A DNA stretch of 6,867 nucleotides from Thermoplasmata archaeon (lineage in GTDB: Archaea; Thermoplasmatota; Penumbrarchaeia; Penumbrarchaeales; EX4484-36): NCBI GenBank assembly GCA_021160765.1, contig JAGHBW010000019.1, positions 1-6,867 on the forward strand, written 5' to 3'. Below the pieces are notes generated by a model. It had not been told where the DNA came from and did no database searches. It was given only the letters and a program-made list of their open reading frames with translations. Position 1 is the stretch's first letter. The number at the start of each line of letters is the position of its first letter. Positions 1 through 6,101 of the stretch are shown here, in pieces. The translations under genes and the position numbers were made by a program.

Positions 1-1
1 C

Positions 2-3000
2 TTTAGTTCGGAGTGTACTAAAACTGCCAGACTTCTCATAAGGGAGGATCATCTTCCTGAGGCTTATTTTCTCCTGGAGAAGAACAAAGGAAGATTCTCC
101 ACATCTCAGGAATTTCAGATGCTTTATGCCTCAACAGCCATTAATCTCGGTGAGTACAGCTCTGCACTAAGAGCACTCAAACAGTATATAGAGAACAACA
201 ATGAGGACGCGCTGGCCCATATCTACCTCGCCAAGGCTTACCTCTCTCAGGGGGAATATAAGGAGGCGCTGAGGGCGATAAATAGAGGATATATGCTTGA
301 TCCAAAACTAAGCTGGAAGGGGGTGATACTGGAGCTTAAAGGTGGTTTAAGCAGACTCCTTAACCTCAATTATTACAGGGACTCCTACAACGAAAAACTC
401 TTAGCCGCCTTTAATTCCATAGCCAATAGACTTCTAAATCTGGAGCAGGCTGTTGGAAAGAAGAGCACAGAGAAGTTTGTGGAGAATTTCACCTCCATCC
501 TTCTTGAACTTCACGCGATAAAGGAGAACGTAGAGGACAACATCAAAGAGATAAGAAGACTGGAAGACAGGTGGAGTGCGAGTGGGGTGAACTCATATAT
601 AGAGGAGAATCTCAAACTCATAGAGAAGAAGCTCTCAAAAGGCCTTACCTTTGACGCAGCCCACTTCGTTGAGAGACTTAATGAGATAATAGATCTTTTA
701 ATGGAAAGGAACGAAGGAGAGTTGGAGGAACTAGTAAAGGAGAAGTACACCATAATAGAGAGACTTTTTTCATATGGTGTAATTCCGGAAGAACTGCACT
801 CTAACTTCAGGGGGATATATGAAAGGGAATCCAATCCAGAGAAGTATTATCTTTTCTTTGATCTTTATTTTTACTTTCTGGACAACTTTAAAAAGAATTT
901 TAACGAGAATCTAGAGAGTTTTGTAAAGGAACTGGAGAGCGAACTCAGGAAAATGGAGGAAAACGATTTCCCTGTTTCTTTCCTAATAGTGGATCTGGGT
1001 AATGCCCTTAAAGAGAGTTCAATTGAGAAACGAATAGAAAGTGTCTTATCCGTAAAGGACCGGGTTGACGAGCTTAACAGAACCTTCTGGCTTAAAGAAG
1101 GGGACTATCTTGCAAAGGAGATAGAGGTGAAACTGACGGTCCTTGAAAGAATGGGCTACGACACTAGTGATTACAGGGAGGAGATGAAGAAGGTCGCTGT
1201 TTTGAGGAGAGGAAAGAACCCTAAAAAGTACTTCTCAAAGATCAATGAGCTTTTCAATGAGGTGGAGACTATCGTTAAAGAGGAGAGAAGAAGGAATGCC
1301 TTCAGCTATTTATATAGTGCATTTGTTCTGAAGACGGTTTCCGCAATAGCGGAGTCCTTTGCACCAGAGAGATATTATTTCAAATCTGTCCTTGACATTA
1401 TGGAGAAGTTCATTTCAAGAAACTCCTATGAAAGAGTCCCTGGCCTATATTCACAGATCATAAAGGAGTTCCTGGAGAGGATAACACAAAACGAAGACGA
1501 GGAGACAAAACGGTTATTTGAAGAGTCACTAGCGCTTATTACGAAGGAGCTGAAACAGAATAAAGAGAGGTACCTTGTATACGAAAAGTTTTCTCTACTA
1601 TCTGCGAAGGCGAAGGGACACTATCAGGACAGTTATGCCTACTACATGGAGGTCCTGCCCGAATTGACAGGACTCCTCCTGACATATGAGGATAGCCTTT
1701 CCGACGCATTAAAGGACATCAACAAGAGGATCTTAGAGGAGATCAGAACTGTAGAGGAGGTATGTCCAGACGTCAGAGAAAGTGCTGGGATAATGCTGGA
1801 GAGAAAGCGGACTACAATGGAAGCTGAGCATTCTGATGTTTTTGATTTGTTCTGGAACCTAACACTGAAAAAGATCTATCTTAAACAGGGGGTTAAATGT
1901 CTTAAAAAATACACTGAAAATATAGAAAGAAAGGTGAGGGGGAGGATACAAGACATATTACGGCTCTCTGGAGACCCCAATTATTTAATTGACTTACAGA
2001 GCAAAAACGCTAGAGCCTTCTCACTACTTCGTTCTGGAGACCTCTCGGAGGCGGTCTCTCTCTACCGAGAAGCAGAGATGGAGGCTGAAGAACTTTTCAG
2101 AAAGGTGTTTGAAAAACATCGTAAAAGACTGCTAAAGGAGATGCAGGAACTTTTGGACGAACTGATCGCCGTACAAAATCCACCTATTAAATTTGTTAGA
2201 TATGTGGATTTATTAAAAACCCCTATCAATGAACTAGACGACTCCGCCATTAGGGAGATAATGGAGGGCGGAGAGGAGGCGAAAAGAGAGCTGTTTTCCG
2301 TCCTCATGGAGGAAAGAGTGAACCTCAGCGGCAAAATTAAGGAAGTTGTGGAGAACTGCAGGGAGCTCGCTGAGAAGTGGGATAAGGGAGCTGGGGTGAT
2401 TAAGAAACTTAACGGCATCATGAAAAAACTGGAAGACAGAGAGAGGAACCTTACGGATTTGAAAAAGCTATATGATGAGACATACTCTCTCTATCTCAAG
2501 GTTTTCTATAACACACGATACAGACAACTTAAAGAAAGGACCCTGAAACTCTCCACCACCCTCATGAAGGACGGTGTTATAGGCGAGGAGCGGGTGGAGG
2601 CAGTGCAGAAGGTGGCAAGAAGAGGCGACGTCGCCTATAAAAAAGGGGACATCAATGAACTGACGAAGTGTGAGGAGGAATTGGAGGAGCTTCTGAGACA
2701 GCTGCTCCTCACTCAAAATATGTACATGGTGGAGAGGATATATGGGAAGATTGAGAACCTTTACGATCTAATAACAATATATTTCAGAAACATGAAAGAG
2801 GACCCGTGGAGAGGTTTCAGAGCGGAGTTTTTAAGGACTTTGGAACAGGTAGAGGGTGAGGTTAGAGGGGAAACCCTTTCTCTCAAGGAGGGGAGGCTCA
2901 GAGAGATAGAAGAAAAGCTGGCTGAAATGAACTCACAACTGATCCTGCTGGACTCCTCCTGGGACACCTATAGACGGCTTAAAGACATGGGGGGGAAGGA

Positions 3001-3856
3001 GGCAGAAAAGCTCACAGATGAGATAAAGAATAAGATTCTTGAGAGAGATTTCCAGGGTCTTGAAAACACCCTGAAGAGAGCGAAAAAATTAGAAAAGCCA
3101 AAGATTGCTCCCTTGGCCGAACCCGCAGATAAAGAAACCGCGGTTGAGGGAAAAGAGAAGAAAACTGTGAAGCGTCCGAGCGGGTTCAGAGGGATATCCA
3201 AAATCGCATCAGAGGCGTTCCAGAAGGCTCAGATAATAGAAAAGCCAGTATTGAAGAATCCCCAAGGTGTTGGAAGTCTTCTGGGCGAAAGACGCTCGGA
3301 GAGGAAGGGTGCAAAAATCCCGACACAATCACCTGAAGATGAGACTGAAAAGAATCAAGAGGAGGAAGAGGAGTACATTCTTGGATACATAGACAACAGG
3401 GAGTTTAGGATAAGGGAATACAGCTGGACTCATCTTCTCCCCAATCTCCTTGACAGGATAAATAAAGGGGATAAGCTTGACGTGAAAACATCACAGGAAT
3501 TTATTCAGCAGGCTACAGAGATGATGAAGGATTCCATGGACCTCCCGGAGAAGAGCTCTATAGAGAGGAAGCTCCAGAAGGCCACCTACTACTTAAAACA
3601 GGGAGATTATTTGAGAGCACAATTCCTTCTTCGCTCAACTTCAAAGACTCTTTACAATTACATTTATCTTGCCCAGCACCTCAAGAACACTCTTATCTCC
3701 CTGGCCACAATACTTGACGGAAGAAAGGACATGGGACAGGACATCTCGGGAACACTCTCAACCTTTTACTCCTGCCTGGACCTTTACAACAACGGGCACC
3801 TTATGAGATGTGCCGAGAAAATACGGAAACTCAAGGCTGCCATATCAAAGATTTAA
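2..3856 (+). CDS. Giant TPR and coiled-coil helical protein, 5'-truncated by window edge
   Basis: Function not recognised. The frame is open from base 2, so 1284 codons are visible and the true start lies off the left edge. The first Met (base 119, residue 1 here) is unlikely to be the start, because TPR-like sequence continues upstream of it (LPEAYFLLEKNKG) and no GTG, TTG or ATG lies further up in frame. Residues about 1-62 form TPR hairpins; 31-62 fits the consensus well (A38, Y41, G45, Y47, A50, P62). Residues about 90-990 are almost entirely charged amphipathic helix, probably coiled coil, with a degenerate repeat described separately. Residues about 993-1085 are a Lys/Pro/Glu-rich linker, likely disordered, ending in an acidic run. 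Residues 1086-1245 form a helical C-terminal domain (LKQGDYLRAQFLL is TPR-like). There is no signal peptide or membrane segment, so it is probably cytosolic. A scaffold or structural role is inference only. It converges with the downstream minus-strand gene. Confidence 0.9.
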   Translation, partial: FSSECTKTARLLIREDHLPEAYFLLEKNKGRFSTSQEFQMLYASTAINLGEYSSALRALKQYIENNNEDALAHIYLAKAYLSQGEYKEALRAINRGYMLDPKLSWKGVILELKGGLSRLLNLNYYRDSYNEKLLAAFNSIANRLLNLEQAVGKKSTEKFVENFTSILLELHAIKENVEDNIKEIRRLEDRWSASGVNSYIEENLKLIEKKLSKGLTFDAAHFVERLNEIIDLLMERNEGELEELVKEKYTIIERLFSYGVIPEELHSNFRGIYERESNPEKYYLFFDLYFYFLDNFKKNFNENLESFVKELESELRKMEENDFPVSFLIVDLGNALKESSIEKRIESVLSVKDRVDELNRTFWLKEGDYLAKEIEVKLTVLERMGYDTSDYREEMKKVAVLRRGKNPKKYFSKINELFNEVETIVKEERRRNAFSYLYSAFVLKTVSAIAESFAPERYYFKSVLDIMEKFISRNSYERVPGLYSQIIKEFLERITQNEDEETKRLFEESLALITKELKQNKERYLVYEKFSLLSAKAKGHYQDSYAYYMEVLPELTGLLLTYEDSLSDALKDINKRILEEIRTVEEVCPDVRESAGIMLERKRTTMEAEHSDVFDLFWNLTLKKIYLKQGVKCLKKYTENIERKVRGRIQDILRLSGDPNYLIDLQSKNARAFSLLRSGDLSEAVSLYREAEMEAEELFRKVFEKHRKRLLKEMQELLDELIAVQNPPIKFVRYVDLLKTPINELDDSAIREIMEGGEEAKRELFSVLMEERVNLSGKIKEVVENCRELAEKWDKGAGVIKKLNGIMKKLEDRERNLTDLKKLYDETYSLYLKVFYNTRYRQLKERTLKLSTTLMKDGVIGEERVEAVQKVARRGDVAYKKGDINELTKCEEELEELLRQLLLTQNMYMVERIYGKIENLYDLITIYFRNMKEDPWRGFRAEFLRTLEQVEGEVRGETLSLKEGRLREIEEKLAEMNSQLILLDSSWDTYRRLKDMGGKEAEKLTDEIKNKILERDFQGLENTLKRAKKLEKPKIAPLAEPADKETAVEGKEKKTVKRPSGFRGISKIASEAFQKAQIIEKPVLKNPQGVGSLLGERRSERKGAKIPTQSPEDETEKNQEEEEEYILGYIDNREFRIREYSWTHLLPNLLDRINKGDKLDVKTSQEFIQQATEMMKDSMDLPEKSSIERKLQKATYYLKQGDYLRAQFLLRSTSKTLYNYIYLAQHLKNTLISLATILDGRKDMGQDISGTLSTFYSCLDLYNNGHLMRCAEKIRKLKAAISKI
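578..3847 (+). repeat. Degenerate helical-hairpin repeat within the giant protein
   Basis: This is a protein-level repeat read by eye. A turn of the type (M/S/Y)-G-(V/Y/Q)-(D/I) is followed by about 18-24 helical residues, then a second turn (KG, RG, GD or NG), then a helix with spaced Leu/Ile. Candidate copies, numbered from the Met at base 119, are at residues 154-195, 218-258, 344-386, 618-661, 816-862, 955-991 and 1204-1243. The clearest are SGVNSYIEENLKLIEKKLSKG, MGYDTSDYREEMKKVAVLRR and MGQDISGTLSTFYSCLDLYN. Spacing between copies is irregular (roughly 65 to 275 residues), so intervening units may be too diverged to see. No DNA-level repeat is evident. Generic helical heptad bias could produce part of this pattern. 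Confidence 0.35.
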
Positions 3857-3880
3857 ACCTTTATCCGCTCTCTTTTTCAA
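3857..3880 (+). terminator. Possible T-tract terminator after the giant gene
   Basis: A run of five T residues within a pyrimidine-rich stretch (ctctcttttt, ending at 3877) lies about 20 bases past the stop codon. Archaeal RNA polymerase terminates at T-rich tracts without needing a hairpin. The tract lies inside the 3' end of the convergent oxidoreductase gene, so the two transcripts would overlap tail to tail. The evidence is a short T run only. Confidence 0.3.
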
Positions 3881-4523
3881 TAGTTTCCAGAAAGCTTACA
3901 ACGTCCTCAAGCGGGTAAGCCCCCACGAATGCCTGGTAATCATTCTCATGAAAAATAACGGTCTTTGGGACGCCCATCACCTCAAACTCCTGTGAGAGCT
4001 CAGGGAATTCTATTGCCTCCACCATCTCACCCGTTATCTTCCGGTTCACGTATGCAATTTTGTGGGCAATCTTAACGGAAAGTGGACAGTAGGGACAGGT
4101 TGGAGTAACGAAAACGGAGAGACGATATTCTTTTTTCAATCCCTTTATCCTCTCCTCAAGCCCCCGGGGTATCTCTGTTTTCCCGGTTGAAACCATCATA
4201 ATGGCATCAAGGAGGCTTTCAAATTCATACCCTGCGGGAATACCATAGAACCTTATGCCAGTATCCGTCATGTCTTCCTCAAACAGTAGTATAGCCGGGA
4301 AGAGCCTCACATTGTATTTGGTGACCAATGGATCCTCGGAATCTCTAACCTTATTCATTTTAACCTTATCAGAAAGGGACGTGATAAGATTAAGTATCTC
4401 CAGCGTATCATCACAGTATGGACACTCATCCTCCCTCTCAAAGTAGAGTATCTGTACATCCCTTTGAAGGGTCTCAAGATCCGCCTTAAGGGCGTTCTTT
4501 TCTTCCTCCGATATAGTAATCAT
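3861..4523 (-). CDS. Protein disulfide oxidoreductase with two thioredoxin folds (PDO family)
   Basis: A 220-residue protein resembling the Pyrococcus furiosus PDO/glutaredoxin-like family, whose members are about 225 residues. It has two tandem thioredoxin-fold units, each with its own redox motif: CPYC at residues 34-37 and CPYC at 143-146. Each unit has its cis-proline loop (LFPA, P76; GVPK, P186). The segment FYGIPAGYEFESLLDAI (residues 92-108) is characteristic of the end of the first unit. These cytosolic enzymes form, reduce or isomerise protein disulfides in thermophiles, usually recharged by a thioredoxin-reductase-like flavoprotein, none of which is in this window. The ATG at 4523 has no Shine-Dalgarno, but a TATA box sits about 39 bases upstream, giving a very short leader. 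The stop codon is 4 bases from that of the convergent giant gene. Both active sites are intact. Confidence 0.93.
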   Translation of the reverse strand: MITISEEEKNALKADLETLQRDVQILYFEREDECPYCDDTLEILNLITSLSDKVKMNKVRDSEDPLVTKYNVRLFPAILLFEEDMTDTGIRFYGIPAGYEFESLLDAIMMVSTGKTEIPRGLEERIKGLKKEYRLSVFVTPTCPYCPLSVKIAHKIAYVNRKITGEMVEAIEFPELSQEFEVMGVPKTVIFHENDYQAFVGAYPLEDVVSFLETIEKESG

Positions 4524-4555
4524 TTTCTAAGCACCAGTAGGCGCCACAGAGGGAG

Positions 4556-4570
4556 GGTATATAAACTTTG
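4556..4570 (-). promoter_or_regulatory. Archaeal BRE/TATA promoter of the disulfide oxidoreductase gene
   Basis: Read on the minus strand this is CAAAGTTTATATACC, with a purine-rich BRE-like CAAAG directly before a near-perfect archaeal TATA box TTTATATA (4558-4565). Its centre is about 39 bases upstream of the ATG at 4523. A start site some 26 bases downstream would fall near 4536, leaving a leader of about 13 bases. No plus-strand gene begins nearby, so the minus orientation is the natural reading. It gives the oxidoreductase a promoter separate from pdxS. Confidence 0.7.
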
Positions 4571-4613
4571 CCACTGAATTGTTCACTACCGCACGACGCT
4601 CCTTACTATAGGC

Positions 4614-5522
4614 TTACCAGCCTCTCTCCTGAAGCCTCTGCTCCTGGGGGATGGACTCTATTTCTATCCCTTTCATGGCCTCTCCTAAGTCCTTTGAGAC
4701 CTCAAGGAGGACCTCTGGATCGTCATAGTGGGCGACAGCCTCCACAATAGCCCTTGCTCTCTTTTCTGGGTTCTCTGATTTGAATATGCCTGATCCTACG
4801 AAAACACCATCAGCACCCAACTGCATCATCATTGCCGCATCTGCAGGTGTTGCTATTCCACCTGCAGCAAAGTTTACCACGGGAAGTCTTCCCAGTTCAG
4901 CGGTCTCCTTTACAAGTTCAAATGGTGCCTTAATCTCCTGTGCAACCTTTCTCATCTCCTCCTCACTCAAACCTTTAAGCTCCCATATCGCCTTGTTAAT
5001 GATCCTCATATGGCGAACTGCCTCTATGACATTTCCCGTCCCTGCCTCCCCCTTTGTGCGGATCATTGCCGCGCCCTCGTCTATCCTTCTGAGGGCCTCC
5101 CCTAGATTCCTCGCACCGCAGACAAAAGGTACGCGGAACTGCTTTTTATTCACGTGATGGAAGGGGTCTGCGGGCGTAAGAACCTCGCTCTCGTCAATCA
5201 TGTCCACACCCAGCGCTTCCAGTATCTGCGCCTCAACAAAGTGACCTATCCTGACCTTGGCCATCACTGGGATGCTCACAGCATCCATTATCTCCTCAAT
5301 CTTTTTTGGATCCGCCATTCTAGCAACGCCTCCCGCAGCCCGTATGTCCGCCGGGACCCTCTCAAGCGCCATGACCGCCACGGCTCCAGCCTCCTCTGCC
5401 ACTACTGCCTGCTCAGCATTCACAACGTCCATTATAACTCCGCCTTTCTGCATCTTCGCAAAGCCTCTCTTTATGAGTTCACTGCCGTATCTCAACTTCT
5501 CAAGCTTTATTTTAAGAACCAT
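4614..5522 (-). CDS. pdxS: Pyridoxal 5'-phosphate synthase lyase subunit PdxS
   Basis: PdxS (SNZ/Pdx1 family) is a (beta/alpha)8 barrel that assembles as a dodecamer. It makes PLP from ribose or ribulose 5-phosphate, glyceraldehyde 3-phosphate and ammonia supplied by the glutaminase PdxT. Family blocks run the full length: IMDVVNAEQA (Asp32), ALERVPADIRAAGGVARMAD, PVMAKVRIGH (Lys89, matching B. subtilis Lys81), IDESEVLTPAD, VPFVCGARNLGEA, RTKGEAGTGN (Lys157, matching Lys149), VNFAAGGIATPADAA, GADGVFVGSGIFKS, and the C-terminal QERGW. Both catalytic lysines are present. I chose the ATG at 5522 (302 residues), which has GGGGTG six bases upstream; a GTG at 5531 would add three residues. It lacks the insertion of roughly 37 residues before the GRLPVVNFAAGG block that M. 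jannaschii PdxS carries. No pdxT is in the window. It is divergent from the zinc-ribbon gene. Confidence 0.97.
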   Translation of the reverse strand: MVLKIKLEKLRYGSELIKRGFAKMQKGGVIMDVVNAEQAVVAEEAGAVAVMALERVPADIRAAGGVARMADPKKIEEIMDAVSIPVMAKVRIGHFVEAQILEALGVDMIDESEVLTPADPFHHVNKKQFRVPFVCGARNLGEALRRIDEGAAMIRTKGEAGTGNVIEAVRHMRIINKAIWELKGLSEEEMRKVAQEIKAPFELVKETAELGRLPVVNFAAGGIATPADAAMMMQLGADGVFVGSGIFKSENPEKRARAIVEAVAHYDDPEVLLEVSKDLGEAMKGIEIESIPQEQRLQERGW

Positions 5523-5528
5523 TCCTAA

Positions 5529-5534
5529 CACCCC
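5529..5534 (-). promoter_or_regulatory. Shine-Dalgarno-like GGGGTG of pdxS
   Basis: GGGGTG on the minus strand, six bases before the ATG at 5522, can pair partly with the archaeal 16S 3' end. It favours this ATG over the upstream GTG, which overlaps the motif itself. Confidence 0.45.
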
Positions 5535-5565
5535 TTATAACCTCTTAAAGGCCCATAATCCCTCC

Positions 5566-5582
5566 TTCCTTATATTTTTTTA
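5566..5582 (-). promoter_or_regulatory. Likely TATA promoter of pdxS
   Basis: The minus strand reads GTAAAAAAATATAAGGA, an A-rich tract running into TATAA, centred near 5573. A transcript starting about 26 bases downstream would begin near 5547 and give a leader of about 24 bases, with the GGGGTG ribosome site inside it. A second TATA-like element at 5535-5540 is too close to the start codon to serve the same ATG. Confidence 0.5.
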
Positions 5583-5607
5583 CACCCTGGCTTTCCAATC
5601 GCACCAG

Positions 5608-5620
5608 AAAAGGTTATATT
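5608..5620 (+). promoter_or_regulatory. BRE/TATA promoter of the zinc-ribbon gene
   Basis: AAAAGGTTATATT has an A/G-rich BRE-like AAAAGG followed by a TTATAT TATA element centred near 5617. A start site about 26 bases downstream, near 5642, would place the GGTGA ribosome site right at the transcript's 5' end and leave a leader of about 13 bases before the ATG at 5655. Confidence 0.55.
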
Positions 5621-5642
5621 GTATGTATTCCTTCAAAGGTAT

Positions 5643-5650
5643 GGTGAAGG
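5643..5650 (+). promoter_or_regulatory. Ribosome binding site GGTGAAGG of the zinc-ribbon gene
   Basis: GGTGA is a typical archaeal Shine-Dalgarno core. It ends seven bases before the ATG at 5655. It decides the start at that ATG rather than at an in-frame TTG at 5619, which falls inside the TATA box. Confidence 0.65.
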
Positions 5651-5654
5651 TAGC

Positions 5655-6062
5655 ATGCCTCTGGAGAAGAAAAAAAGCCCCTACTTTGATGAATTATCCT
5701 TCAAGAGGTTTTCAATAATTGAGGTGGAATCGGAGCTTGAGGGCATTCAAAGCCCTGTCTTCATACCATCAGAAGAGGTGCTGGATTTCAACTCACCTAA
5801 GGTGGTCTCCTTAGAGGAGGCAGAGGTGGTGTTTCACGACGATACCACCAAGGTGTATGAGCTATCAAATGAGGTTCTAGACCTGGAGAGGGGTGGCAGT
5901 GAGGAGGCAGAGGAGGTGTGGAGTGAGGAGGCCCTTCAGGAGTCCTTTGAAAAACCCATGGATTTTGTGACCTGTCCGAAGTGTCAGACACTAGTCCCAA
6001 TATATCGCTCCACCAAGGACCAAGTGATATGTCCATCGTGTGGCCACAGGATACCTCTCTGA
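5655..6062 (+). CDS. Small acidic protein with a C-terminal zinc ribbon
   Basis: I do not recognise a named family. The protein has 135 residues from the ATG at 5655, chosen for the GGTGA site just upstream. A basic patch (EKKKS, residues 4-8) opens it. Residues about 20-100 are strongly acidic, of low complexity and probably disordered, with two related segments: SEEVLD...SLEEAEVV (39-59) and SNEVLD...GSEEAEEV (71-88). The C-terminus is a four-cysteine zinc knuckle pair, CPKC (107-110) and CPSCG (126-130), separated by 15 residues. This looks like a rubredoxin-type zinc ribbon, probably binding one zinc. There is no signal peptide or membrane helix. It lies 39 bases upstream of purB in the same direction and may be co-transcribed, but no purine role can be claimed from position alone. 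A nucleic-acid- or protein-binding adaptor is one possibility. Confidence 0.85.
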   Translation: MPLEKKKSPYFDELSFKRFSIIEVESELEGIQSPVFIPSEEVLDFNSPKVVSLEEAEVVFHDDTTKVYELSNEVLDLERGGSEEAEEVWSEEALQESFEKPMDFVTCPKCQTLVPIYRSTKDQVICPSCGHRIPL

Positions 6063-6070
6063 TAGATAAC

Positions 6071-6079
6071 GTTATTAAT
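6071..6079 (+). promoter_or_regulatory. Weak TATA-like element before purB
   Basis: GTTATTAAT sits just after the zinc-ribbon stop codon. A start site about 26 bases downstream would coincide with the ATG at 6102, which would give a leaderless purB transcript. The match to a TATA box is imperfect, and read-through from the zinc-ribbon gene is equally possible. Confidence 0.3.
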
Positions 6080-6101
6080 CCCCCTCTCCATAATGGGTAT
6101 C

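Noticed and set aside
119..3100. Possible SMC/Rad50-type ATPase identity for the giant coiled-coil protein
   Set aside because: No Walker A, Walker B or ABC signature is visible in the 1284 residues available. The C-terminal domain, where an SMC protein would carry Walker B, is helical and TPR-like.
511..3201. Several minus-strand open frames of 68-119 codons within the giant gene
   Set aside because: Their Ser/Leu/Phe-rich translations are the expected shadow of Glu/Lys/Arg-rich coding sequence. None has a promoter or ribosome site that stands out.
119..3856. Taking the ATG at 119 as the start of the giant gene
   Set aside because: The frame is open without a stop to base 2, and the upstream residues continue the TPR-like pattern, so this Met is internal.
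3810..3995. Plus-strand 61-codon open frame over the convergent junction
   Set aside because: It overlaps the ends of two well-supported genes in other frames and has no start signal or recognisable sequence.
4524..4613. Oxidoreductase and pdxS as a single operon
   Set aside because: The 90-base gap contains a strong BRE/TATA element at the right distance for the oxidoreductase, so independent transcription is the simpler reading, although read-through cannot be excluded.
4780..5157. Plus-strand 125-codon open frame
   Set aside because: It lies entirely antisense to conserved pdxS blocks. Its Ala/Ser/Pro-rich translation is what the reverse of an Ala/Gly-rich gene gives.
5619..5654. TTG at 5619 as the start of the zinc-ribbon gene
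   Set aside because: The TTG lies in the TATA element, upstream of the likely transcript start, while the ATG at 5655 has a well-spaced GGTGA site.
5154..5718. Plus-strand open frames of 124 and 153 codons across the pdxS start and upstream region
   Set aside because: They are antisense to the conserved, full-length pdxS, have no family-like sequence, and run through its promoter.
5797..6036. Minus-strand 79-codon open frame opposite the zinc-ribbon gene
   Set aside because: Pro/His/Ser-rich antisense translation of an acidic gene. The plus-strand frame has a clear Cys4 ribbon and a proper start.
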